Assembly: GCA_947500845.1 (NCBI GenBank) | Contig: CANMTP010000008.1 | Coordinates: 1-64,000, forward strand | Direction of reading: 5' to 3' | DNA from: an uncultured Aquimarina sp. | GTDB taxonomy: Bacteria; Bacteroidota; Bacteroidia; Flavobacteriales; Flavobacteriaceae | Length of the DNA: 64,000 nt | Part shown: positions 34,380 to 43,074 of the stretch, piece by piece | Layout: each line of letters opens with the position of its first letter | Position numbering within the stretch: the first letter of the stretch is position 1 | Translations under genes and position numbers: made by a program | Notes under the pieces: generated by a model | What the model was told of the DNA's origin: nothing | Seen by the model: the letters and a program-made list of their open reading frames with translations, nothing else | Databases searched by the model: none

Positions 34380-35752
34380 CGCTTAAATTTTAACTTCTTT
34401 TCGATAGCTTCAATCATAATATTGGCAATATCTAATCCGGTTGCATTTTCTATTCCCTCTAGTCCAGGGGATGAATTCACTTCTAACAATAGAGGGCCCT
34501 TATTAGATCTAATGATGTCTACACCGGCTACCGGAAGATTTAAAATTTTTGCTGCCTTAATTGCCAGTTTTCGCTCTTCGGTAGTTATTTTGATTTTGGA
34601 TGCAGATCCACCTTGGTGGATGTTAGCTCTAAACTCGCCTCTGGCAGCTTGCCTTTGCATAGAGGCTACTACTTTTCCGTTTACGACAAAACAACGAATG
34701 TCCTGTCCGTTAGCTTCTTTAATAAACTCCTGTACCAAAATGTTGGTCTGTACACTTTTAAAGGCATTGATCACGCTTTCTGCAGCTTTGTTAGTTTCTG
34801 CGAGCACAACACCTTTGCCTTGAGTACTTTCTAAGAGTTTGATAATTAATGGTGCTCCATTGACCATTTTGATCAAGTCTTTGGTATCCAGAGGGGACTT
34901 TGCAAAACCTGTAATCGGGATATGTATATCATGTTTGGCAAAAAGTTGGGTTGCGAGTAGCTTATCTCTGGATTGGGTAATCGCTTCTGCTGTATTCAAA
35001 CAATACGCTCCCATAGAATCGAATTGCCGGATTAATGCACATGCATATAACGTCATAGAGGGCCGTATCCTTGGAATAATGGCATCAAATTCATCAATGA
35101 TATTTCCTCCACGGTACCGTATTTCGGGTTGTATAGCATCTAATTTCATGTATGCCTGCTCTACGTTTAGAAATACCATTTCGTGACCTCTGGCTACACC
35201 TGCTTCAACAATACGTTTATTACTATATAGTTCTGGATTACTCGCTAACAATGCAATTTTCAACCCTGACTTCGCCTTAATAAATGGAGCATATTTTTCT
35301 GTTATTTGTTCTGAAGTAAAGCTAGTTGCCATATAGGTGGCAGATGGATTTACCATATATCGCCCCACTAATGCCTCACGACCTAATAGCATGCGAAATT
35401 CCATTGCATCACGATTAGCTAGTGTCAATTCGATTTCAAAAGTTTTGTCACCTATAGACACCGGTGTCTTGATTACGAAACGTTGTTCTGAAATCCCGGA
35501 GGAACTTTTCACAATGCGTTTATCGTGGAATTTGGTTTCACACGTTATGATAATGCTACGATTATCCTGAATTGGATTAACTTCAAAGCGTACCCATTCC
35601 TCTGTACCTTTATACAGTATTTTTATATTGTTTGCCTGTATCGAAGAGGTTTTTGCTCCAGAATCTACGCGTGCTTTGATTGCTGGAATTCCAAACTCTT
35701 TGAATACACACCATTCTTCACTGCCTATTATTTTTAGATCTATTATTTCCAA
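34376..35752 (-). CDS. Fusion of retropepsin-like domain and RimK-type ATP-grasp ligase
   Basis: A 458-aa fusion. Residues 1-145 are the RimK-associated 'ATP-dependent zinc protease' domain, a retropepsin-like fold with [14 protein letters not shown] and [13 protein letters not shown]. Residues about 160-455 are a RimK-type ATP-grasp ligase ([58 protein letters not shown]). RimK adds glutamates to the C-terminus of ribosomal protein S6; related ligases make other amide bonds. The frame begins with TTG at 35752, directly before the conserved IIGSEEWC. Its place in a polyamine operon raises the possibility of a non-ribosomal substrate. Confidence 0.88.
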   Translation of the reverse strand: MEIIDLKIIGSEEWCVFKEFGIPAIKARVDSGAKTSSIQANNIKILYKGTEEWVRFEVNPIQDNRSIIITCETKFHDKRIVKSSSGISEQRFVIKTPVSIGDKTFEIELTLANRDAMEFRMLLGREALVGRYMVNPSATYMATSFTSEQITEKYAPFIKAKSGLKIALLASNPELYSNKRIVEAGVARGHEMVFLNVEQAYMKLDAIQPEIRYRGGNIIDEFDAIIPRIRPSMTLYACALIRQFDSMGAYCLNTAEAITQSRDKLLATQLFAKHDIHIPITGFAKSPLDTKDLIKMVNGAPLIIKLLESTQGKGVVLAETNKAAESVINAFKSVQTNILVQEFIKEANGQDIRCFVVNGKVVASMQRQAARGEFRANIHQGGSASKIKITTEERKLAIKAAKILNLPVAGVDIIRSNKGPLLLEVNSSPGLEGIENATGLDIANIMIEAIEKKLKFKR

Positions 35753-35766
35753 TGTCTTGTTTGTAT

Positions 35767-36546
35767 TTACATTAATTTTATAACGAACATATCAATAACT
35801 TCGAACAAGATTAAAATGATAATGATCCACTCCAACTTACTACTTTCCTTATGAAACATAATATCTTTAAAAAGCTCTAAGTTTTCTTTTATAATTTCGA
35901 TCTGATCATGAATACTTCTATAGCGATCTTTTAGATCAAAAACCCGTTTTAGATCCTGATCTAATTTATTAAGGGTTTCATCATCCCAAGTCACATCATG
36001 AGAATCAAATATGTAAAGATTCTCTGAAATTTTATTTTTGATATTTAAAACACGCCCAATATACTTTTTAAGGTTTTTGCCACTAATATCTAACTTACCT
36101 TTTTCCTCAAGATATGTGGTATGGACCTTGGTGTCTTCTAAGATTTGTTCTGAGATGTTTGAATAACTATCAAGTGCAACAGATTGGGAAACATTGAGCA
36201 TCACTAGCCGTAATGATTCAACATTAAAGTGCTTCAGGGTTACAGTCCCAAAGGATACGGTATTTGATGTTCCTCCAATAATGATGTCTATGTTTTCAGA
36301 AACTTCTTCTTTAATGAAACTTTTACCATACATCAATATCTCATTACAAATCTCTTCGGCATTATCTTTACTGATATTATAAAAACAAATCACTCCATAT
36401 TTAAAAATATAGATATACTGTCCTTGAAAATATTCGTAAAACAGTTCATCTGTATCAAAAAATAATAATTCGGCCTCGAAATTTTTTCTGCAATTCTTTA
36501 TCGAAATAACATCGGCAATTTGAATCGCATACGCTTCAGTTTTCAT
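35767..36546 (-). CDS. RMD1/YagE (DUF155) family membrane protein
   Basis: A 259-aa protein of the RMD1/Sif2 (DUF155) family. It has [19 protein letters not shown] near residue 50, a long helical region with [29 protein letters not shown], and a C-terminal transmembrane helix ([17 protein letters not shown]). Yeast and human relatives support mitochondrial translation; the bacterial role is unknown. It lies in the polyamine operon, five bases after the VOC gene and 14 bases before the RimK fusion. Confidence 0.85.
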   Translation of the reverse strand: MKTEAYAIQIADVISIKNCRKNFEAELLFFDTDELFYEYFQGQYIYIFKYGVICFYNISKDNAEEICNEILMYGKSFIKEEVSENIDIIIGGTSNTVSFGTVTLKHFNVESLRLVMLNVSQSVALDSYSNISEQILEDTKVHTTYLEEKGKLDISGKNLKKYIGRVLNIKNKISENLYIFDSHDVTWDDETLNKLDQDLKRVFDLKDRYRSIHDQIEIIKENLELFKDIMFHKESSKLEWIIIILILFEVIDMFVIKLM

Positions 36547-36551
36547 GATTG

Positions 36552-36968
36552 TTAGGCGGTGAATATCTCTCCGTGGTCTTTAAAACTCTTAAACTCTACC
36601 ATATATCCATTAGGATCTTTTACAAAAAAGGAAAGATGTTCTCCAACCTTGTTTTCAAAAAAAGTAACTTCAGTGGTTACGTCTATATCCATTGAAAAGA
36701 GTCGAGAATATAACTTACCCCAAGTTTCTACATCTATGATTACTCCGAAGTGAAAAGACGGTAATACCTGATCTCCTAGGCGATAATTTTTGAAATTAAA
36801 ATTAAAATCTCCGGCTTCGGTGAAGGTAATCTGGTTTCCATATAAATTAATATCCGCCCAACCATCTGTAAATCTTCCTAATTTAGCCCCAAGTTTGTAA
36901 TTATAGAAATTTTTTGTTTTTTCTAGATCTTCACACGGTAATGCTAAGTGAAATTCTGCTTTTTTCAT
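36552..36968 (-). CDS. VOC superfamily (glyoxalase-like) protein
   Basis: A 138-aa vicinal-oxygen-chelate protein starting MKKAEFHLALPCEDLEKTKNFYNYKLGAKLGR, with the second half motif SFHFGVIIDVETWGKLYSRL and FFVKDPNGYMVEFKSF. His7 and the late Glu (MVEFK) are the expected metal-ligand positions. The family includes glyoxalases and dioxygenases; the substrate is unknown. It is embedded in the polyamine operon with short gaps on both sides. Confidence 0.82.
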   Translation of the reverse strand: MKKAEFHLALPCEDLEKTKNFYNYKLGAKLGRFTDGWADINLYGNQITFTEAGDFNFNFKNYRLGDQVLPSFHFGVIIDVETWGKLYSRLFSMDIDVTTEVTFFENKVGEHLSFFVKDPNGYMVEFKSFKDHGEIFTA

Positions 36969-36980
36969 TGTACATTAATT

Positions 36981-37280
36981 TTAATCTTCTTCGATTTCTG
37001 GTTGTTCTGGTAATTCAGTTTCCTGCTCTTGATCATCTTCATCCTCGTGACTTTCCATCGCACTAACTAGTCGTTTACTAACTTTAACCAAATATAAAGT
37101 GTCTTCAGTTTTTACTTCTACACATTCTACGACTTCGTTTTTTGCATTTCTAAACGTAATAATATCATCTTCATCATACCCGTCTGGATATTTCATCACT
37201 AACAAATCCAGAATGGTATTGGTTAACTTTTTGAAATCAACAATAACTTTTTTTAAATGATCGTTTCTTGATCTTTTCAT
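36981..37280 (-). CDS. Hypothetical acidic protein of the polyamine operon
   Basis: A 99-aa protein with a basic N-terminus (MKRSRNDHLKK), a central segment YPDGYDEDDIITFRNAKNEVVECVEV, and a very acidic tail (SHEDEDDQEQETELPEQPE). No known family. It lies four bases upstream of the deoxyhypusine synthase-like stop-to-start junction and is surely co-transcribed. The acidic tail could interact with polyamines or basic proteins, which is speculation. Confidence 0.7.
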   Translation of the reverse strand: MKRSRNDHLKKVIVDFKKLTNTILDLLVMKYPDGYDEDDIITFRNAKNEVVECVEVKTEDTLYLVKVSKRLVSAMESHEDEDDQEQETELPEQPEIEED

Positions 37281-37284
37281 ATTA

Positions 37285-38259
37285 TTACATATTTAATAAA
37301 TAAGCAAATAGTAAAGGTGCTACAATGGTAGCATCTGATTCAATAATAAATTTTGGAGTGTGAATATCTAACTTACCCCAGGTGATTTTTTCATTAGGTA
37401 CGGCTCCGCTATACGATCCATAACTTGTGGTTGAGTCACTTATTTGGCAGAAATAATTCCAAAAAGGAGTATCGGTACGCTCCATATCCTGATATAACAT
37501 GGGCACAACACAAATAGGAAAATCTCCTGCAATACCACCACCTATTTGAAAGAATCCAATGCCATTTTTAGAATTATCGGTATACCAATCGGCCAGAAAG
37601 GTCATATACTCGATACCAGATTTCATGGTACTTGCTTTCAGTTCACCTTTCATTACATAGCTAGCAAAAATGTTACCCATTGTACTGTCTTCCCATCCGG
37701 GTACTACCATTGGCAGGTTAGCTTTGGCAGCTGCGTACATCCAACTGTCTTTTATATCTATCTCATAGTATTGTTCTAACACACCAGATAATAACATTTT
37801 ATACATAAATTCGTGCGGAAAGTAGCGTTCTCCTGCTTCTTCAGCATCTTTCCAGATCTTAAAAATATGTTTCTGTAATCTTCTAAAAGCTTCTTCTTCT
37901 GGTATACAGGTATCTGTAACACGATTTAATCCTTGTTCTAACAATTCCCATTCCTGTTGTGGGGTTAAATCTCGATAATTTGGTATTCTTTTGTAATGGC
38001 TATGCGCCACAAGATTCATAATATCTTCTTCGAGATTTGCTCCTGTACAAGAAACGATGTGCACTTTATCCTGACGAATCATTTCTGCAAAGATTTTTCC
38101 CAGTTCTGCAGTACTCATAGCACCTGCAAGAGAAACCAGCATCTTTCCACCATGATCCAGTTGGGATTCATATCCTTTTGCAGCATCGACCAAAGTAGCA
38201 GCATTGAAGTGCAAATAGTAGTTTTCTATAAATTGCGATATAGCTCCTTTAGTCTTCAT
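37285..38259 (-). CDS. Deoxyhypusine synthase-like protein
   Basis: A 324-aa member of the deoxyhypusine synthase family (NAD-dependent transfer of the aminobutyl group of spermidine). Seen are LVSLAGAMSTAELGKIFAEMIR, VSCTGANLEEDIMN, and the C-terminal GAVPNEKITWGKLD, with the catalytic Lys expected in that loop. Bacteria lack eIF5A, and bacterial members often make homospermidine or carbospermidine-type products or remain unassigned. It overlaps the agmatinase gene by 11 bases. With arginine decarboxylase and agmatinase upstream, a polyamine product is well supported; which one is not. Confidence 0.88.
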   Translation of the reverse strand: MKTKGAISQFIENYYLHFNAATLVDAAKGYESQLDHGGKMLVSLAGAMSTAELGKIFAEMIRQDKVHIVSCTGANLEEDIMNLVAHSHYKRIPNYRDLTPQQEWELLEQGLNRVTDTCIPEEEAFRRLQKHIFKIWKDAEEAGERYFPHEFMYKMLLSGVLEQYYEIDIKDSWMYAAAKANLPMVVPGWEDSTMGNIFASYVMKGELKASTMKSGIEYMTFLADWYTDNSKNGIGFFQIGGGIAGDFPICVVPMLYQDMERTDTPFWNYFCQISDSTTSYGSYSGAVPNEKITWGKLDIHTPKFIIESDATIVAPLLFAYLLNM

Positions 38260-39190
38260 CTGAGTTATATTTTAAGCGATTCAAATTGTTTTCTTTTTGG
38301 TTGGTGTATAAATTCTCGTTCTCATCATCCTCATCCTGTTCTGCAAATTTGTAACTCAACATTTTATAGTATAATTTGGCAGCAGCAAAATCAGAGGATT
38401 TATCATTTTTATTAGGGCATAATTCTACAATATCAAATCCTACTACATTTTTTTCTTCAAATATTTTTTTAAGAAACTCAAGAGTTTCATACCATAATAA
38501 TCCCCCTGGTTCTGGTGTTCCCGTAGCCGGCAGAATAGAAGGATCGAGAGCATCCAGATCAAAAGTGATGTAAACATTATCTGTCATTAGTTCGATGGCG
38601 TTATCCATCCAATAATCATCTGTTGCCATTTCGTGAGCAAAGAACACATGATCTTCATTCATTACCAATTTTTCTGAAGCATCCATACTGCGAATCCCCA
38701 CTTGAATAAGGTTGGTGTTTTGATTGGCTTCATACAATGCACAGGCATGATTGTACTTAGACCCCTCATACTCTTTTCTCAAATCAGCATGAGCATCTAT
38801 TTGAACTACTGTTAAATCGTTGAAACATTCATCAAAAGCGCGTATAGCCCCTATTGCAATAGAATGTTCTCCTCCAAAAAGCGTCACAAATTTGTTGCGT
38901 TTTATAGTAGATTTAACAACATTGTGTACAGCTGTAACCATAGCTTCTGGCGAGGAGTTTTCATCAATGGCATCTGCGAGATAAATTCCTTGTTTGTATA
39001 CTTCGCTATTGGTCTCTATATCGTATAGCTCCATATTTTCTGAAGCGTGTAAGAACGCTTCAGGCCCTTTATCGGCTCCCTTACCCCAGGTACTGGTACC
39101 ATCGTAAGGAACAGGTATTAATACTACTTTTGATTTGTCATAGCCAGCATATTGATCAGGAATTCCGGCGTATGTTTTCTTAGTTTCCAT
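38249..39190 (-). CDS. speB: Agmatinase
   Basis: Hydrolyses agmatine to putrescine and urea using two Mn ions. The 313-aa ureohydrolase keeps every metal-ligand motif: GGEHS, DAHADLR and FDLDALDPS, with TPEPGGLLWYE after them. It sits directly downstream of arginine decarboxylase (22-base gap) and overlaps the deoxyhypusine synthase-like gene. The acidic C-terminus beyond residue 285 (EQDEDDENENLY) is an unusual tail. Confidence 0.93.
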   Translation of the reverse strand: METKKTYAGIPDQYAGYDKSKVVLIPVPYDGTSTWGKGADKGPEAFLHASENMELYDIETNSEVYKQGIYLADAIDENSSPEAMVTAVHNVVKSTIKRNKFVTLFGGEHSIAIGAIRAFDECFNDLTVVQIDAHADLRKEYEGSKYNHACALYEANQNTNLIQVGIRSMDASEKLVMNEDHVFFAHEMATDDYWMDNAIELMTDNVYITFDLDALDPSILPATGTPEPGGLLWYETLEFLKKIFEEKNVVGFDIVELCPNKNDKSSDFAAAKLYYKMLSYKFAEQDEDDENENLYTNQKENNLNRLKYNSDED

Positions 39191-39212
39191 TTTAAAAAAT
39201 GTTTCGATTAAA

Positions 39213-40667
39213 TTAATTATGAGGTATAAGTGTTTCTTTTTTTGAATGTTCTTTTGTTACTTCTTGTATTGTTTTTTGATACCCTAGAATAGATAGTAAC
39301 TGTTCTGAGGTTTGTTGTGGTGCAAAAACTTCTGTTGTTAACGCTCCATTTTCGTCACGATTTATCAAAATATGCTTAGGTTGGGGAATCAGACAATGTT
39401 GCAATCCGCCAAAACCACCAATAGTTTCCTGATATGCACCCGTATTGAAAAAACCGATATACAAGGGTTTGTCTTTTTTATATTTTGGTAGATATATAGC
39501 GTTCATATGTTGTTCAGAATTATAATAATCATCACTATCACATGTTAATCCACCAAGCAGTACGCGTTCATATTCATCTTGCCATCTATTTACCGGAAGC
39601 ATTACAAAACGCTTATTTATTGCCCAGGTATCTGGCATTGTTGTAATAAAAGACGAATTGATCATATTCCATTTTTCGCGATCGTTTTGCTGTTTTTGAT
39701 AGAGCACCTCATAAATAGCCCCACCACTTTCACCTACGGTAAAACTTCCAAATTCGGTAAATATATGAGGGACATCTACTCTCGCTTCTTCACAGGCAAT
39801 CTGGATTTGATTTACGATTTCATTGATCATATACTGGTAGTCATAATCGAATGCCAAAGAGTTTTTTATAGGGAAACCACCACCGATATTTAAGCTATCC
39901 AGTGATGGGCATATTTTTTTAAGACTAATGTATACTTTTAGGCATTTTAATAGCTCATTCCAATAGTACGCGGTATCGCGAATACCTGTATTGATAAAGA
40001 AATGAAGCATTTTCAGTTTCACTCTAGGATTGTTTTTGATTTGATTGTTGTAAAAAGACACGATATTTCTATAGCCAATCCCTAATCTGGAGGTATAGAA
40101 TTCAAACTTTGGTTCTTCTTCAGAAGCAATACGGATACCTACCTGAAAATCTTCATTAATCACATTGCTTAATAAATCTAACTCTTCATAATTATCAATG
40201 ATTGGAATACAGTTATGATGCCCGTTATTAATCAATCGGGCAATATTTTGAATATATTGATTACGTTTGAAGCCATTACTAATCACATAAGTGTCATTAT
40301 TAATTTTACCTTGTGCCTTTAAGTTTTCAACAATATCAATATCAAAAGCTGAGGAGGTTTCTATATGAATATCATTTTTTAGTGCTTCGTTTAATACATG
40401 TTGAAAATGAGAGCTTTTGGTACAATAGCAATAGTTATAATTACCGGCATAATTATTCGCTTTGATGGCATTAGCAAACCATCCTTTGGCCCTGTTAATA
40501 TTTTCTGATATTTTAGGGAGATAGGTAAATTTTAGAGGCGTACCATATTGGGCGATCAACTGCATAAGGTTGATGCCATGAAACTGTAATTGGTTATCCT
40601 CTAGTTTAAATTCTTCTTGAGGGAAATGAAACGTTTGATCAATAAGATCGATATATTTTGTTTTCAT
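39213..40667 (-). CDS. speA: Biosynthetic arginine decarboxylase
   Basis: Pyridoxal-phosphate enzyme converting arginine to agmatine, first step of the polyamine route encoded downstream. The 484-aa protein has the alanine-racemase-fold barrel with NYCYCTKSSHF holding the PLP lysine, LNIGGGFPIK, IFTEFGSFTVGESGGAIYE, and a C-terminal beta domain with GFFNTGAYQE. It is shorter than E. coli SpeA (about 630 aa) but usual for Bacteroidota. The gene has a long leader with a candidate structured RNA. Confidence 0.92.
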   Translation of the reverse strand: MKTKYIDLIDQTFHFPQEEFKLEDNQLQFHGINLMQLIAQYGTPLKFTYLPKISENINRAKGWFANAIKANNYAGNYNYCYCTKSSHFQHVLNEALKNDIHIETSSAFDIDIVENLKAQGKINNDTYVISNGFKRNQYIQNIARLINNGHHNCIPIIDNYEELDLLSNVINEDFQVGIRIASEEEPKFEFYTSRLGIGYRNIVSFYNNQIKNNPRVKLKMLHFFINTGIRDTAYYWNELLKCLKVYISLKKICPSLDSLNIGGGFPIKNSLAFDYDYQYMINEIVNQIQIACEEARVDVPHIFTEFGSFTVGESGGAIYEVLYQKQQNDREKWNMINSSFITTMPDTWAINKRFVMLPVNRWQDEYERVLLGGLTCDSDDYYNSEQHMNAIYLPKYKKDKPLYIGFFNTGAYQETIGGFGGLQHCLIPQPKHILINRDENGALTTEVFAPQQTSEQLLSILGYQKTIQEVTKEHSKKETLIPHN

Positions 40668-40886
40668 CTGATTTGTTTTGATTTGCAGATGAATTCACCA
40701 TTGAAAACACAGACCAAATGAGCCTGAAAATCGATGGATCTTCCATTATTTGAGATTAAAAAAATTGAAAGTGATAAGAAAACGGCAATGCCATTTGTAT
40801 CAATTATCTCATACTCGAATAATAGAAATAGTATAAGGAACGAATGGTATTCGCTCTAAAGATCTTAGTGTAGTGGTATATTTTTT

Positions 40887-40965
40887 AGAAGTCAGCCTGA
40901 GAATTCGGTTCCCCATCCCTGAGGCAGCTTTTGGAGTAGACTTCTTTATGCTCCTAAGCCCGAAT
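40887..40965 (-). ncRNA. Candidate structured RNA in the speA leader
   Basis: On the minus strand, AGAAGUC (40939-40945) pairs with GACUUCU (40887-40893). Inside it GCCU/AGGC closes a stem capped by GG-GGAA-CC, a GNRA-type tetraloop. A 13-base bulge (40926-40938) can pair CUCC with an upstream GGAG (40951-40954), and AUUCGG (40960-40965) can pair with CCGAAU (40903-40908) in a competing or pseudoknotted arrangement. No U-run follows. Mutually exclusive helices suggest a cis-regulatory switch for the polyamine operon. I cannot match it to a known class, and the plus-strand orientation cannot be excluded. Confidence 0.4.
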
Positions 40966-41026
40966 CTGAAAAACGTTTTCATTTATGTAGGCAATGCGTC
41001 CTTATAGACTCATTATTAATTATATT

Positions 41027-41034
41027 CAAATGTA
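41027..41034 (-). promoter_or_regulatory. Putative -7 element for the speA operon
   Basis: TACATTTG matches the Bacteroidota TAnnTTTG consensus about 360 bases upstream of speA, placing the candidate structured RNA in the transcript leader. A TTTTTG lies upstream but with a shorter spacing than usual. Confidence 0.4.
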
Positions 41035-41164
41035 ATAAAAAAGTGATATCAAAAACTTTTTTTGAAGAAAAATCAAATTATTTTAGAATTACCAGAATAA
41101 TTGTATAAACATAACCATTGGTTTTGATCCATTCTCTGATTACAGAAACTTTTATAAACAAAAA

Positions 41165-41189
41165 TAACCACATCAAAATTAGGTGGTTA
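41165..41189 (-). terminator. Probable intrinsic terminator
   Basis: 7-bp stem TAACCAC/GTGGTTA followed on the minus strand by TTTTTGTTT. It lies downstream of the tRNA terminator and upstream of the speA leader, insulating the two. Confidence 0.5.
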
Positions 41190-41280
41190 CTAATACCGAT
41201 AACGGAGCTCTCTTCGACTCATACTTCACTCAGGATAAACCTCTCGCCCTTGTCAAGTCTTCAATACATTATGACATTAA

Positions 41281-41310
41281 AAAAAGCTCCACATTTCTGT
41301 GAAGCTTTTT
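41281..41310 (-). terminator. Intrinsic terminator of the tRNA gene
   Basis: Near-perfect stem (AAAAAGCT/AGCTTTTT plus CACA/TGTG, one mismatch, loop of four) followed by a T-run on the minus strand, starting six bases after the tRNA 3' end. Confidence 0.8.
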
Positions 41311-41315
41311 CTTAG

Positions 41316-41388
41316 TAGCGGGAACAGGACTCGAACCTGTGACCTTCGGGTTATGAGCCCGACGAGCTGCCTACTGCTCTATCCCGCG
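41316..41388 (-). tRNA. Initiator tRNA-Met (anticodon CAU)
   Basis: A full 73-base cloverleaf. The acceptor stem pairs 2-71 to 7-66 (GCGGGA/UCCCGC) but position 1 is C opposite U72, the mismatched end that marks initiator tRNAs. The anticodon stem has the three consecutive G:C pairs of initiators around CUCAUAA. The T-loop reads UUCGAGU. CCA is not encoded. A promoter lies about 80 bases upstream and a terminator directly downstream; a decayed copy lies in between. Confidence 0.92.
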
Positions 41389-41403
41389 ATATATAATAAA
41401 TGA

Positions 41404-41464
41404 TTTACTCGTCTTTTAAACTTCGAGTTATGAGCTCGACAAACTACTTATTATCCCTTGCGGA
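41404..41464 (-). pseudogene. Decayed tandem copy of the initiator tRNA-Met gene
   Basis: On the minus strand this segment aligns along its whole length with the tRNA immediately downstream. It keeps GTCGAGCTCATAACTCGAAG, the anticodon arm, with a compensatory pair change (one G:C to A:T) relative to GTCGGGCTCATAACCCGAAG. The acceptor and T arms are degraded (CGCAAGGGATAATAAGTAG at the 5' side). It cannot fold as a full tRNA but still lies between the promoter and the intact gene, so it is probably transcribed. Confidence 0.6.
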
Positions 41465-41467
41465 CGG

Positions 41468-41497
41468 CAAATATACGATCATTTTTATTGTAAACAA
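41468..41497 (-). promoter_or_regulatory. Promoter of the initiator tRNA transcript
   Basis: TATATTTG (41468-41475 on the minus strand) fits TAnnTTTG, with a TTG (41495-41497) 19 bases upstream, the standard Bacteroidota spacing. Confidence 0.7.
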
Positions 41498-41558
41498 CAC
41501 TATTTTTATTAAAAAATTCTAAAAAAATGATAAGTATCTTTTAATAAGCATTTTAAGG

Positions 41559-41741
41559 TTATTGTTCAATATTAATTGCTTCGAAGCCTACTAATTCTTG
41601 ATCTTCGAACCTTGGATGCAACTCTATAGGATTGCAACATACTTCACAATCTTCAACATATACCTGATAGGTCACTGATGGATCCAATAGCATCGAGATT
41701 TCTTCCCAACAATATGGACATTGAAAAAAATGTTCGAACAT
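41559..41741 (-). CDS. CPXCG motif-containing cysteine-rich protein
   Basis: A 60-aa protein with CPYCWEEI and CEVCCNPIEL, the two CxxC pairs of the small zinc-ribbon CPXCG family, here with Cys-Pro-Tyr-Cys-Trp. It probably binds one zinc; the function is unknown. It follows the TolC-family gene by 28 bases and may share the efflux transcript. Confidence 0.85.
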   Translation of the reverse strand: MFEHFFQCPYCWEEISMLLDPSVTYQVYVEDCEVCCNPIELHPRFEDQELVGFEAINIEQ

Positions 41742-41768
41742 TTAAGTTATGTATTATACCGTAAAACT

Positions 41769-43070
41769 CTAAAACTCTATATTCAACAACTGCCCTGTTA
41801 ATTGCAATAGCTGCAACTCTGCAAGCTTAGCATCGTATTTCGCCAAGGTTTTATTGGTTTGAGCTTGAATCAAATTAATCTGTGCTTGTCTAAATTCTAT
41901 AGAGGTAATCTGACCAAGATTAAATCGTTCTTTAGAGCGCTCAAAGTTATTTTGATTGGTCACAACATTTTGTTGCTGTATTTCGTAAACTTTTAAACGA
42001 TTTTCATAATTGCCCAATGCATTGGCAATATCTCGTTTCACCTCTTGCTCTAGTTGTTCTTGTTGAATTTCCTGATTTTCTAAGGCAATTTTTGCATTCT
42101 TAATTTCTGTAATAGTACGTCCTCCATCAAAAAGATTCCAACTCAAATTTACAGATGCCGAAAGACCATATGACGTAAGCGTTGCTAAGAAAGCAGCAGC
42201 ATTGTTGTTGTTTTTGTTCCATCCGTATGTCCCGGTTAAACCAATAGTAGGTAAATAACCCGATTTACTTACTTTAAGATCATATTCGTTGATTTTGATA
42301 TTGCTTTGATTGCGTAAAATTCTTACGTTATTTTCAAATGATTTTTCTAGAAAACCGTCGATCTGCAATCGGTTTACAAAATTAATGGTCGTATCTACTG
42401 CAAATGTTTTGGTAAGATCATTATTAACAATCAGATTTAAATCACGTTTGGTATTAACTAATAGTTGTTTTGTATTGATTAAATTTATACTATCGTTGGC
42501 CGCATCAACCTGAGCGTTAAGCACATCAAGTTTTGTGTTTTGGCCATATTCAAATTGATAATTAGATCTGGTTATTCTTTCTTCGGAAATTTGCAAAGTT
42601 TCTTTCAAAATTGTAACATTTTCTGAAAGTCTTGCTATTTCAAAATACACAGTAAACAGCTGAAGGATTGTGTTTTCTATGGTTTCTCGTGCTTGTAATT
42701 CAGTTAAATTATATTGTTCCTTTAGTCTTTTATAATTATACCAACGCCCTAGTCCGTCAAACAATGTATAATTAAGATTAACCGCTGCGTTATAACGATC
42801 ACTCTCTGCACCATTCAAAATATTCGTCTCTCCATTGGCAAACTGTGCTTCGATATTATCTCTATTATAAACGGCAGCAGCATCACCAGTTACGTTAGGC
42901 AAATAACCCGAATTTAAAATGTTTTTATTATTTGACGCTATTTGTATGTCGTTGGTGGCAATCAATATTCCGAAATTATTCTCTAATGTTAGTCGTATAG
43001 CTTCCTGCTTTGTTAACTTTTGAGCTACCACTCCAGAAGTTAAAAACAGAAAGAAAATCAATGTTTGCAT
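41769..43070 (-). CDS. TolC-family outer-membrane efflux protein
   Basis: The outer-membrane channel of a tripartite RND pump. The 433-aa protein has a signal peptide (MQTLIFFLFLTSGVVAQ), then the duplicated TolC/OEP helical repeats (LTKQEAIRLTLENNFGI ..., LDVLNAQVDAANDSI ..., ITSIEFRQAQINLIQAQ). I start at ATG 43070, just after the stop of the pump gene; a longer frame from 43106 would overlap that gene and add a charged stretch before the signal. It works with the two genes upstream. Confidence 0.9.
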   Translation of the reverse strand: MQTLIFFLFLTSGVVAQKLTKQEAIRLTLENNFGILIATNDIQIASNNKNILNSGYLPNVTGDAAAVYNRDNIEAQFANGETNILNGAESDRYNAAVNLNYTLFDGLGRWYNYKRLKEQYNLTELQARETIENTILQLFTVYFEIARLSENVTILKETLQISEERITRSNYQFEYGQNTKLDVLNAQVDAANDSINLINTKQLLVNTKRDLNLIVNNDLTKTFAVDTTINFVNRLQIDGFLEKSFENNVRILRNQSNIKINEYDLKVSKSGYLPTIGLTGTYGWNKNNNNAAAFLATLTSYGLSASVNLSWNLFDGGRTITEIKNAKIALENQEIQQEQLEQEVKRDIANALGNYENRLKVYEIQQQNVVTNQNNFERSKERFNLGQITSIEFRQAQINLIQAQTNKTLAKYDAKLAELQLLQLTGQLLNIEF

Positions 43071-43074
43071 ATAA

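Larger units (their letters stand above)
40668..41280. other. Long leader region upstream of speA
   Basis: No protein gene is supported. It holds a candidate structured RNA (40887-40965), a minus-strand TACATTTG -7 element (41027-41034), an 8-bp hairpin (GAACGAAT/ATTCGCTC, 40838-40856) and a terminator hairpin (41165-41189). The octamer GGCAATGC occurs at both 40784-40791 and 40990-40997. Confidence 0.6.

Noticed and set aside
34371-34823. Plus-strand open frame of 150 codons opposite the RimK-like gene
   Set aside because: It lies antisense to the conserved ATP-grasp domain, and its codons follow from that coding sequence.
40838-40856. Hairpin GAACGAAT/ATTCGCTC as a terminator in the speA leader
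   Set aside because: Stem includes a G:U-type pair and the following U-rich segment is interrupted; it may only be part of the leader fold.
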